Of a stretch of 43,323 bases of DNA, positions 36,153-43,323 are shown in pieces; position 1 is the stretch's first letter, and the number at the start of each line of letters is the position of its first letter. Under the pieces are notes generated by a model, which saw only the letters and a program-made list of their open reading frames with translations, ran no database searches and was not told the DNA's origin. This stretch comes from Nostocales cyanobacterium Centralia_MAG_434. GTDB lineage: Bacteria; Cyanobacteriota; Cyanobacteriia; Cyanobacteriales; Nostocaceae. The translations under genes and the position numbers were made by a program. The stretch lies in the NCBI GenBank assembly GCA_021324415.1, contig JAJPJF010000117.1, positions 1 to 43,323 on the forward strand. The letters are read 5' to 3'.

Positions 36153-36929
36153 TTATCTAGCAGTACCTGCTGGAAAGAAAACAATATAGAGTTTTCCAGT
36201 TTTTGGGTGGACTTGCACATCTGCTTCAACGCCATAAACAGTGCGAATAAGCTCAGGAGAGAACACTTCTTGGGGAGTGCCAGATGCTACTATCTCTCCT
36301 GATTGCAAGACATAAAGGCGATCGCAGTAAGCAGCAGCAAGATTCAAATCATGCAATGCTGCAATGCTAGTGATTCCCCACTCCTTAACCAATTGCAGAA
36401 TCTCCAGTTGGTAGCGAATATCCAAATGGTTTGTAGGTTCATCCAAAATGAGAAACTGTGCTTGCTGGGCTATAGCCCTTGCCATTATCACCCGCTGCTT
36501 TTCGCCTCCTGATAAGGAAAGAAAATGACGTTCAGCCAAGTCTTCTAAGCCTACCCGTGATAGAGCTTCTTGTACAATCTGATAGTCTTGCTTGGTTTCG
36601 TTGTCAAACATCCCTTGATGGGGTGCGCGACCCATCAACACCATTTCAAAAACAGTAAAATCAAACTCCGTTGGACTCTCCTGTAAGACAACTCCGCTGC
36701 GTTTCGCCATCTGACGCACACTCAACTTCCAGACATCCTCGCCATTGAGGGTAATAAATCCAGCATTTGGTTCAAGGATGCGGTAAATGCAGCGGAGTAA
36801 GCTAGATTTGCCACTGCCATTGGGACCTATCAGCCCCACAAATTCACCTGCAACTGCTTCTAAAGTCACTTTGCGGAGAATTTGTGTACCATTGATACTC
36901 CAACAAACTTGCTCAACTTGCAGTTTCAT
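36153..36929 (-). CDS. Iron-siderophore ABC transporter ATP-binding protein (FecE-type)
   Basis: 258 residues. Walker A GPNGSGKS (35-42), ABC signature LSGGEKQRVIMARA, Walker B FLILDEPTNHLD, and a switch His in ALHDLNLAAAYCDR. This is the FecE/BtuD/HmuV type of ATPase that powers uptake of iron-siderophore, haem or cobalamin across the inner membrane. Its ATG overlaps the stop of the permease gene by one base (TAATG), so the two are translationally coupled. Substrate is inferred from the neighbouring siderophore synthetase. Confidence 0.93.
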   Translation of the reverse strand: MKLQVEQVCWSINGTQILRKVTLEAVAGEFVGLIGPNGSGKSSLLRCIYRILEPNAGFITLNGEDVWKLSVRQMAKRSGVVLQESPTEFDFTVFEMVLMGRAPHQGMFDNETKQDYQIVQEALSRVGLEDLAERHFLSLSGGEKQRVIMARAIAQQAQFLILDEPTNHLDIRYQLEILQLVKEWGITSIAALHDLNLAAAYCDRLYVLQSGEIVASGTPQEVFSPELIRTVYGVEADVQVHPKTGKLYIVFFPAGTAR

Positions 36930-38014
36930 TACTTACCCCCATTCACGCCACCTCCATTACGCTGCATCAACCAGATAAAAAAAGGGGCACCAAACATAGC
37001 AGTAATAATACCGACTGGTAATTCTTCTGGAGCCACAAGGATACGGGAGAGGACATCCGCCCAGATCAGGAAAATTCCACCCAGCAACAAACTTGTAGGC
37101 AACACTCGACGATGGTCTGAACCAACAAGGAAACGGACACTGTGTGGTATCATCAGTCCTACAAAGCCGATCGCACCAGCAACAGCAACAATCACACCAG
37201 TTAATAGTGATGTAACTAGGAATAACTGTTTGCGAAAGCCGTCAGTATTTGTTCCCAAAACCGTTGCAGTTTCTTCACCCATAAGTAAAGCGTTAAGCGA
37301 TCGCGCCTGAAGTCCCAGATAGCCTAGCCCAAACACCAAAGCAACTAGTGGTAAGGTTAGGTCAGTCCACTTTGCTCCTGAGAGTCCCCCCAGTAACCAA
37401 AATAAAACACGTCGTACCCCATCTCCTGTCCCAGCTTTAAGTGTTAAGAAGCTGGTCATTGCAGAAAACAAATAAGACATTGCCACTCCAGCCAAGATTA
37501 ACCGAGTTGCAGAGATACGACCTTGACGTTGTGCCAGAAAGAACACAATCACAGATGATACTAATGCCCCAATCAATGCCCCAAAAGAAATGGCATAAAT
37601 TTCTAGTGATGAGAATATACCGAATAAAATAACACAAACAGCACCAACGGATGCACCAGAAGACACACCCAGAATATAGGGATCAGCAAGAGGATTGCGT
37701 ACCAAAGCCTGCATGGTTACACCAACCACAGAAAGACCTGCACCAACTAAGACAGCCAGTAGCACTCGTGGAAACCGGATAAACCAGACAATCTGAACTT
37801 GTGCAGGCGACCAGTTTCCGGTAAACCCTGGTAAAACCTGAGACAGGGCAATTTGCCAAACTTGCAGAGGCGGAATAGGCACAGGACCAATCATGACCGC
37901 CAGCGTGATCGAGATTAACAGTGTGACAAGCAGGCAGACAATCAGTAACTGGTAGCGAACTTGCTTTGCAGATTTAGAAATAGGCTTACTAGAAGCAAGG
38001 TGATGCTGGCTCAT
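36929..38014 (-). CDS. Iron-siderophore ABC transporter permease (FecCD-type)
   Basis: 361 residues, highly hydrophobic with about ten predicted membrane segments. Family block PRVLLAVLVGAGLSVVGVTM, then NPLADPYILGVSSGASVGAV, and near the C-terminus GFVGLMIPHSVRFLVGSDHR, the loop that contacts the ATPase. A cytoplasmic N-terminal stretch precedes the first segment. Start and stop overlap both neighbours (ATGA with the binding protein, TAATG with the ATPase). Only one permease is present, which would act as a homodimer. Confidence 0.93.
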   Translation of the reverse strand: MSQHHLASSKPISKSAKQVRYQLLIVCLLVTLLISITLAVMIGPVPIPPLQVWQIALSQVLPGFTGNWSPAQVQIVWFIRFPRVLLAVLVGAGLSVVGVTMQALVRNPLADPYILGVSSGASVGAVCVILFGIFSSLEIYAISFGALIGALVSSVIVFFLAQRQGRISATRLILAGVAMSYLFSAMTSFLTLKAGTGDGVRRVLFWLLGGLSGAKWTDLTLPLVALVFGLGYLGLQARSLNALLMGEETATVLGTNTDGFRKQLFLVTSLLTGVIVAVAGAIGFVGLMIPHSVRFLVGSDHRRVLPTSLLLGGIFLIWADVLSRILVAPEELPVGIITAMFGAPFFIWLMQRNGGGVNGGK

Positions 38015-39075
38015 TGCTTAAACCTATCTGGGTACAACGCTTGTGCCAGTTGTCTAACTCCCGCCACATTTCTGATCCCTGGCATAGTGTAGCTAGAGTC
38101 TAGAATAATGAACCGCTCTTTTTGCACAGCAGTAAGCTTTGAGTAAGCAGGGTTGGTTTCAAGAAGCTTGCGCTTCTGTTGCGCTGAGGACCAATCAGCT
38201 TCAATCAGGACAATCACATCTGGATTACGAACGACGACATCTTCCCAATTGACCGTGCCGAATGAGCGTCTGCCTTTCAGATCCTGGAAGATGTTATGAC
38301 CACCTGCTAGCTTGATCATCTCATTAGGAATACCACAGCAAGTTGCTGTTACAGGAGGATTTCCACCACTGTTATACCAGAAGATCCGCTTAGGGGCGTC
38401 CACTTTCCCCAATTTTAAGTGCGTCTGTTTGAGCTGTTCCTTCAAAGAAGCAACTAACTTCTGCGCCCGGTCTTCTACTCCAAAAATGCGCCCAAGATCG
38501 CGAATTTCGCTGTAGACATCTTCCACCGTAGCGACCTGGGGTCTGAATTGTTCCTGTTCGCAGTGCGTGAGCGATAGATAGGAGTGGATACCTACGTTTA
38601 GTAATTCTTGACGGGAGCCAGCGATCTTTTTATCAAAAGCACCAAGGTATGTTCCATAAATAAAGTCTGGTTCAACACTCAGTAGAACTTCTTGCGAGGG
38701 GTAACTCTTGGCAAGTACGGGAATCTGCGCGTAAGTCGTCCGATACTCAGGTAAAATTTCGTTTTCTTGGAACGCAGTGCCCACCATGCGCTTGTCCAAG
38801 CCTAAAGCCAGCATGACCTCAGTGGCAGCTTGTGATAGAGTTACCGCACGTTCAGGAGGTTTTTGATAGGTCTGAGTCACTCCACAATTGTTGATAGTTA
38901 CGGGGGTATAGGTAGGGGCAGCAGTGGATTTGGATTGTAAATCAGTGCGCGATGCTGTAGATTGGCTTCTACAAGCCGCAAGTGCAATCAGTAGTAGTCC
39001 GGTGATTAGTATATGGGTCAAATAGCTCAAAATAGGCAAGACACCTTCGTTATCCTTAGCAAACACTCTGCCCAT
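38011..39075 (-). CDS. Iron-siderophore-binding lipoprotein (periplasmic-binding protein)
   Basis: 354 residues. A hydrophobic segment ends in the lipobox LAAC (Cys35), so the protein should be lipid-anchored. The rest has the FepB/BtuF-type PBP2 fold pattern (PERAVTLSQAATEVMLALGL; then PDVIVLIEADW). The n-region before the membrane segment is long and includes acidic residues, so a start some residues downstream is possible; GGAGG lies about 11 bases before the ATG used. It heads the binding protein-permease-ATPase unit. The ligand is presumably the ferric form of the peptide made by the adjacent cluster. Confidence 0.9.
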   Translation of the reverse strand: MGRVFAKDNEGVLPILSYLTHILITGLLLIALAACRSQSTASRTDLQSKSTAAPTYTPVTINNCGVTQTYQKPPERAVTLSQAATEVMLALGLDKRMVGTAFQENEILPEYRTTYAQIPVLAKSYPSQEVLLSVEPDFIYGTYLGAFDKKIAGSRQELLNVGIHSYLSLTHCEQEQFRPQVATVEDVYSEIRDLGRIFGVEDRAQKLVASLKEQLKQTHLKLGKVDAPKRIFWYNSGGNPPVTATCCGIPNEMIKLAGGHNIFQDLKGRRSFGTVNWEDVVVRNPDVIVLIEADWSSAQQKRKLLETNPAYSKLTAVQKERFIILDSSYTMPGIRNVAGVRQLAQALYPDRFKQ

Positions 39076-39133
39076 AGATGGGCTTGCCTCCCTTTAATAT
39101 AAAGCTTCAGTTTCAAAGTTTGGTATCTCACAT

Positions 39134-39240
39134 CTTGCACTACCGGCAGAAACCGGGTTTATTGCGAATCTGTAAAGCTGAAACCCTAAATTTATCGTTT
39201 ATAAACCCGGTTTCTCTCGCCTTGTTGAGAATGGTGCAAG
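39134..39240 (+). repeat. 107-bp palindromic element, copy 2
   Basis: Starts CTTGCAC, ends GTGCAAG, the same length as the copy at 9701-9807, with the same last 20 bases (CTTGTTGAGAATGGTGCAAG). It lies between the oxygenase and binding-protein genes and runs into the 3' end of the oxygenase gene, whose last 13 codons and stop it supplies. Confidence 0.8.
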
Positions 39241-39888
39241 ATCGCAGGTATCCCTAATCATTCCGTGATTCAGTAGCGCCCTTTCCTGCTCTGGTTCCCA
39301 AAATGCAATCTGCAGGGTCAATCGTGGCTGGGCAACGTCTGGGGAAATAGGAGTTACCGTATGCCAGGACTGATCTGAGCGCACCAAGACCACTGAGTTG
39401 CCAAGCAGTGGTGGAATATCCTGGAAGGTTGACTCTACTTGGTTGTCTCTGAGAATTCTCAGACATCCTCCCCACTGAGGGAGCCATTCTTTATTGAAAT
39501 AGAAAAGATGAGTCAGGGATTTATAGGGCTTATCCGTGTGAGGTTCACCCTGAAAGCCCGGCATATGCTTAGCAAAACCAATCGTCATGAAATGATCCTT
39601 TAGGTCTAAGCCAGTCAGCTTTTCTAAAGTACATCGATAAGCGGGAGTCCATAAGTCTTCAATTAGCCTATGCCAAACGCTGCTAAAGTCCTGTGTCTCA
39701 GGAGTGACTTCACCTCTGGAAGTGATAGCTCTCCAAAAATAATTCCCCTTTTCTTCACGAAACCGCTCTTGAGGATAGGTATTTATCAATGCCAATTTTT
39801 CCTCATCTGGTATCAGATTGTTGAACCAGAGCCATCGATAGGGAATCTCCTGAATTATTCCTGTCTGAAAAACTTCAAAATCTAGCAT
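39199..39888 (-). CDS. Free-standing 2OG-Fe(II) oxygenase
   Basis: 229 residues of the prolyl-hydroxylase-like 2-oxoglutarate/Fe(II) oxygenase superfamily. The metal triad is visible as His117-x-Asp119 (EPHTDKPY) and His176 (SWHTVTP), with Arg189 (PRLTLQIAFWE) for 2-oxoglutarate. It is unrelated to the TauD domains of the synthetases. It lies 76 bases downstream of the TonB receptor gene on the same strand, and so probably belongs to the iron-regulated unit. Possible roles are tailoring of the peptide, for example at the proline-like residue, or of the imported siderophore; neither is shown. The last 13 residues (217-229) are encoded by an inserted palindromic element. Confidence 0.85.
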   Translation of the reverse strand: MLDFEVFQTGIIQEIPYRWLWFNNLIPDEEKLALINTYPQERFREEKGNYFWRAITSRGEVTPETQDFSSVWHRLIEDLWTPAYRCTLEKLTGLDLKDHFMTIGFAKHMPGFQGEPHTDKPYKSLTHLFYFNKEWLPQWGGCLRILRDNQVESTFQDIPPLLGNSVVLVRSDQSWHTVTPISPDVAQPRLTLQIAFWEPEQERALLNHGMIRDTCDLAPFSTRREKPGL

Positions 39889-39932
39889 AATTAACCCTGC
39901 TAATAAAACACTAAAATCATTGGCAACAGATC

Positions 39933-39951
39933 TAGAAATTAGTAATTTCTA
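39933..39951. other. Perfect 9-1-9 palindrome
   Basis: TAGAAATTA-G-TAATTTCTA lies in the 76-base gap between the receptor and oxygenase genes. It is AT-rich, has no loop and no following T-run on the transcribed strand, so I do not call it a terminator. It might be a protein-binding site or an RNA processing signal. Confidence 0.4.
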
Positions 39952-39964
39952 ACCGACTTCCGTA

Positions 39965-42715
39965 TTAGAAGTTCACGGACACCTTCCCTAATACCGTTAA
40001 CGGCGCTCCAGGATTTATATAAGTTCCTACTTCATAGTACTTAATATCAAAGAGATTGTTGATGTTCAGAGAAATTCTGTAATTGCTGTGCTGATAGAAG
40101 ATAGCAGCATCAGTCCTGAAGTAAGAAGGGAGTTTGAAGGTATTCGGCAGTTGTACTTCACGTTTTCCAGCGAAGACGACCCCTGCTCCAAACCCTAGAC
40201 CCCTTAAGTTACCGCTCTGAATTTCATAGGTTGTCCATAGACTAGCGCTATTTTCTGGTACGCCAACCAATCTGTTACCAACAGGGATTCTATTGTCTTT
40301 TATAACAGAAGCATCTATGAGAGAGTAGGCAGCAATGAGCTTCCAACCTGGTAACAGTTGACCCGCAATGTCTAAGTCGATACCACGGCTTTCTTGCTCG
40401 CCCGTCTGGATGCTGAAATTGCGATCAGCCGGGTCTTGAGTTAGTACGTTTTGCCGAGTGATGTCATAGAAGGCTAAAGTTCCTAAGAGCCGATCATTCA
40501 AAAAACTCTGCTTGATCCCAACTTCAAATTGTTCGCCAGTTTCCGGTTTGAATTGTTCACCAGTTCGGCTTGTACTTGTGAACACAGGATTGAAAGAGTT
40601 TGACCAATTGAAATAGAGCGATGTGGTCTTGCTGGGTTGATAGACAATTGCGACTCGTGGTGAGAAGTGAGTCACTGATTGGTCGTTAATCGTTTTGCTA
40701 AGCAGGCGATCTTTATAGAAGCTGTCACTGGAGTCAAAGCGTCCACCAGCTAGAAGTTTGAGATTAGGCAAAATCTCAATTTGATCCTGCAAATAAGCTC
40801 CAAGATTGTCTACGCCTTGTCCCTGACTAACCTGAAGTGTAAAAACTCCAGGTTGTACACCATATCGGGGCTCGAAAATATTAATTGAAGCGAGAGGCGC
40901 TCTGAAAAAGGAGAAGTTAAGACTGAATCGAGATAGCTCCAGCCCAACCAAAATATTGTGACGTAAGGGTCCAGTTTTAAATTCGCCAAAGACTTCATTT
41001 TGTAGTGAATAATTTTCCTGATTATCATTAGGTGACAGTGCGGCTCGCCGATTAAGTGTCTGACCATCGGCTGCTAGCGACAGAAAGTCGAATAGCTGAA
41101 ATCTTCCATGATCTAAAACCGCATTAAATCCTTGCCTAAATTTCCATTTTTCACTGAATTGGTGATCAAAATTATAGGTGATTGAAGTTGAGTGAGCGTT
41201 ACTATCACTCCGAGATGGTTCTCCTAAGAATCGATTGATGGGAAGCTGAAGAGATTGAGGTACTAACGGCAAGCCACGATCAAAAGTATAGTTGTAGTCT
41301 TGATGTTCGAGTTCGATGGTGAAGTTGGTACGCGGATTAATTTTCCAGGTTAGTGCTGGTGCAAGAAAGAAACTCTCATCTTTATTGAAATCACGGAAAC
41401 TACTTGCATTTTCATAGGCTAAATTGAGGCGGTAAAGGAGCGAGCGATCAGCTACCAGAGGTCCACTAATATCAATCGTAGGACGGTAAAAGTCGTAGTT
41501 CCCAAAGGTCATGTTTGCATTGTAGTAAGGCGTGTCGAGTGGCTTTTTCGTCACTGTGTTAACAAGTCCACCCGCAATGGCTGTACTTCCATACAGAACT
41601 GACCCTGGACCTTTGAGAAACTCAATTCGTTCAACATTTGCGATATCGCGAGGACTATAGAAACCATAATCCCGAAATCCGTTACGGAAGTTTTCATAAC
41701 CTGAGCTAAAACCACGAATCCGAAACCCTGCTGAGGATATGCCGCCTTGTCCTCCTGTTATTCTCTGAACACCACTAACATTCTCTGAAGTCTGATCTAT
41801 ACGTACCACTTGTCGATCCTCGATGATTTGACGCGGAATCGCCTGAATTGACTGTGGAACCTCGAGGATCGGCACAGGTATTTTTGTCGCGGTAGTAGCA
41901 TCAGGTACGCTGTAACTATCTTCTTGCTTGCCTGTTACCAGTAGTTCAATAGGTTCATTCCCTTGAGTCGATGGTTTAGCTGATGGTGTTCCACCACTGG
42001 GCTTTTGCGTTTGTGGTGTTTGTGGTTGCTGCTGTTGCTGTGTGGAAGCTACAGCGGTTATGACGCCGAAAACTAAACCTTCATTACTGTCAAATAACTC
42101 AACTTTTGGTATACCCGCTTTACCCGTCACTGTTAAACGGATACTATTTGTATCTTGATTAGTCACTGTTAACGTAGTAATATCACTAGCTGGGTTGTCA
42201 GCGCGGAAGAGATTACTACCAGTTAAGCGCAGTTGAGCATTGGGAATGTCTGCAATAAAGTTATTCCCCTCTCTTGTTATTTTGGTTTGCAGTTTGTCAG
42301 ATGTCCGAGTTTCTAAGATGACTTCAAAACCACTCTTTGTTTGGTTCAAGCGCACCCCTGTCACTTGCTGGACTTCATTGTTCTGTTGTTCCTGTGCTAA
42401 CAAGTCTTTGACACTCGTGTGGGGACGTGGTATATCACTCAATTGAGGAATATTTGTAATGAGGACTTCTGCCTTTGTTGCCTCTCCCTTGACCTTATCC
42501 GGTGTAATCATGCCGCTACCCAACATTTGTTTTAGAAGGGCTGGTTCGTCCCCAAAATCGACGGGAGACTGGTTTGTTCCGAACCCATCAGGGCTAATAC
42601 GGGCGATCGCACTCACTTCAGTCAACTTCTCTTCTCTCTGTGCTTTTACAGGCTGAGTGCCTAGCAGCCAAACAAATCCTATAATCCCCAGATAAACAAA
42701 CTGTTTTAATTTCAA
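39965..42715 (-). CDS. TonB-dependent siderophore receptor with N-terminal AMIN domain
   Basis: 916 residues from a TTG start at 42715. This start is chosen because GGAGG lies 6 bases upstream and gives a classic signal peptide (MKLKQFVYLGIIGFVWLLGT, cleavage near VKA-Q); the longer frame from 42733 has the ribosome site inside the gene. After the leader comes an AMIN domain (about 110-225), typical of cyanobacterial receptors, a Q/P/T-rich linker, a TonB-box-like start (IELLVTG), the plug (RIEFLKGPGSVLYGS, VNTVTKKPL) and a beta-barrel ending in VSVNF with terminal Phe. It should import the ferric siderophore through the outer membrane. It heads the uptake gene run. Confidence 0.94.
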   Translation of the reverse strand: MKLKQFVYLGIIGFVWLLGTQPVKAQREEKLTEVSAIARISPDGFGTNQSPVDFGDEPALLKQMLGSGMITPDKVKGEATKAEVLITNIPQLSDIPRPHTSVKDLLAQEQQNNEVQQVTGVRLNQTKSGFEVILETRTSDKLQTKITREGNNFIADIPNAQLRLTGSNLFRADNPASDITTLTVTNQDTNSIRLTVTGKAGIPKVELFDSNEGLVFGVITAVASTQQQQQPQTPQTQKPSGGTPSAKPSTQGNEPIELLVTGKQEDSYSVPDATTATKIPVPILEVPQSIQAIPRQIIEDRQVVRIDQTSENVSGVQRITGGQGGISSAGFRIRGFSSGYENFRNGFRDYGFYSPRDIANVERIEFLKGPGSVLYGSTAIAGGLVNTVTKKPLDTPYYNANMTFGNYDFYRPTIDISGPLVADRSLLYRLNLAYENASSFRDFNKDESFFLAPALTWKINPRTNFTIELEHQDYNYTFDRGLPLVPQSLQLPINRFLGEPSRSDSNAHSTSITYNFDHQFSEKWKFRQGFNAVLDHGRFQLFDFLSLAADGQTLNRRAALSPNDNQENYSLQNEVFGEFKTGPLRHNILVGLELSRFSLNFSFFRAPLASINIFEPRYGVQPGVFTLQVSQGQGVDNLGAYLQDQIEILPNLKLLAGGRFDSSDSFYKDRLLSKTINDQSVTHFSPRVAIVYQPSKTTSLYFNWSNSFNPVFTSTSRTGEQFKPETGEQFEVGIKQSFLNDRLLGTLAFYDITRQNVLTQDPADRNFSIQTGEQESRGIDLDIAGQLLPGWKLIAAYSLIDASVIKDNRIPVGNRLVGVPENSASLWTTYEIQSGNLRGLGFGAGVVFAGKREVQLPNTFKLPSYFRTDAAIFYQHSNYRISLNINNLFDIKYYEVGTYINPGAPLTVLGKVSVNF

Positions 42716-42721
42716 AGTTTT

Positions 42722-42726
42722 CCTCC
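42722..42726 (-). promoter_or_regulatory. Ribosome binding site deciding the receptor start
   Basis: GGAGG on the minus strand, 6 bases before TTG (42713-42715). It argues for the TTG start over the two GTG codons upstream. Confidence 0.75.
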
Positions 42727-43017
42727 ACACCACAATTTTGATGAAATAAAAACGCTCTCAATAGCGTGCAACAGTAACACAAAAGTATTATTTATATTTT
42801 GATTCTGTGTATGATCACGTAATTACAGAACTAACCATTAAGTGACAAACAATCAAAGCTAAAGATGCTACATAAGATCAATTCACCTTTTTCAGAATCT
42901 CCTAGAAGTAATTATTTCAGTACGGAACAAATCCGTGTTCTATTAGTGCATTGTAGGAAAGCAATGCATCTAGCTAAGGTTTATCGCACCAAGAATATTT
43001 GGTTGAACTATTGACAG

Positions 43018-43048
43018 AGTATAAAGATAATCATTCTCACAATATCAA
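43018..43048 (-). promoter_or_regulatory. Candidate iron-regulated promoter with Fur box
   Basis: Plus-strand bases 43020-43038 (TATAAAGATAATCATTCTC) match 16 of 19 positions of the classical Fur box GATAATGATAATCATTATC. On the minus strand TTGATA (43048-43043) and TATACT (43023-43018) could be -35 and -10 boxes, spaced 19 bases, with the Fur site between them. A plus-strand promoter (TTGAAC, 16 bases, GATAAT) is also possible, serving a gene beyond the window. Confidence 0.55.
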
Positions 43049-43166
43049 GATGGTAAAAAAAGTCAAGACCCCTAACTTTATAGCTATCAAAATTAGATAA
43101 ACTAAAACATAATTATGTAAAAATTTGTAAAGACTTTATCCAGTGCTCTGTAAAGTTGAAGATGTT

Positions 43167-43322
43167 CTAGTGATCGCCTCTCTGAAAATAACAGGAACAG
43201 CAAGCCCCTGTGAAATAGTAGTAGTCCACCACAGAGATTATGACAGGTACATCATTTTTCACGTCCCCTTCTTTGTGTGTTCCTGCATCAGTTCCACCTG
43301 TCAAAATTTGCGTGGCGTAGTA
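43167..43322 (-). CDS. Possible 3' end of an unidentified gene at the window edge
   Basis: An open frame of about 51 codons enters from the right edge on the minus strand and stops at TAG 43169-43167. It reads TQILTGGTDAGTHKEGDV and later DYYYFTGACCSCYFQRGDH. I recognise no family. It may be the end of a gene outside the window or a chance frame. Confidence 0.2.
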   Translation of the reverse strand, partial: YYATQILTGGTDAGTHKEGDVKNDVPVIISVVDYYYFTGACCSCYFQRGDH

Positions 43323-43323
43323 G

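Larger units (their letters stand above)
42727..43323. other. Long upstream region of the receptor gene
   Basis: About 600 bases with no convincing complete gene. It holds a weak hairpin (ACGCT-6-AGCGT, 42752-42766), the Fur-box-like site near 43030, and an open frame running off the right edge. A promoter at about 43020 would give the receptor mRNA a leader of roughly 300 bases. Confidence 0.5.

Noticed and set aside
36882-37310. 142-codon open frame on the plus strand over the permease and ATPase genes
   Set aside because: Antisense to two well-defined transporter genes; low-complexity translation, no ribosome site, no family resemblance.
39933-39951. Rho-independent terminator after the receptor gene
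   Set aside because: AT-only stem with a one-base loop and no T-run on the transcribed strand.

Overview
The window is a piece of a cyanobacterial genome carrying a nonribosomal peptide synthetase (NRPS) cluster that very probably makes a peptide siderophore, followed by the matching iron-uptake genes. The cyanobacterial assignment rests on HIP1-type GCGATCGC octamers scattered through the genes, small palindromic and short tandem repeats of the kind common in filamentous cyanobacteria, an AMIN-domain TonB receptor, and NRPS specificity codes typical of cyanobacterial clusters. A Nostocales-like filamentous species is my best guess.

Bases 1-36147, plus strand: biosynthesis. In order: a 5'-truncated synthetase A(Thr)-T-C-A(Gly); a free carrier protein; a C-domain/TauD-hydroxylase protein; an asparagine synthetase-like amidotransferase; a module starting with a degenerate C-like domain, whose adenylation domain (His-like code) is interrupted by a GAMT-like methyltransferase and continues in the next gene as A(C-terminal)-T-E; C-A(Ile/Val)-T-E; C-A(Pro-like)-T-E; C-A(Ser)-T-C-TauD; a second degenerate C-like domain with A(Asp)-T-E; two small unknown proteins; and an MbtH-like protein. 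Most junctions overlap or are very short, indicating one long operon.

The recurring pattern is: condensation domain, TauD hydroxylase at the end of one protein, then a C-like domain without HHxxxDG at the start of the next NRPS, then an A domain with a His-like or Asp code. This matches the hydroxylase plus 'interface domain' arrangement known for beta-hydroxy-Asp and beta-hydroxy-His siderophores. Read colinearly, the scaffold would be Thr-Gly-(beta-OH, methylated?)-D-His-D-Ile/Val-D-Pro-Ser-D-(beta-OH)-Asp. Anything loaded upstream is not visible, and no thioesterase is present.

Bases 36153-42715, minus strand: uptake. A TonB-dependent outer-membrane receptor, a free 2OG-Fe(II) oxygenase, a siderophore-binding lipoprotein, a FecCD-type permease and a FecE-type ATPase, all in one direction. 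They end tail-to-tail with the biosynthetic operon, 5 bases apart. A Fur-box-like sequence lies about 300 bases upstream of the receptor.

Several places record damage or repeat traffic: the first A domain has lost its N-terminal part, the epimerase of the split module has a premature stop that cuts off a conserved docking-type tail, a palindromic repeat sits in frame inside an A domain, and a 107-bp element supplies the last 13 residues of the oxygenase.
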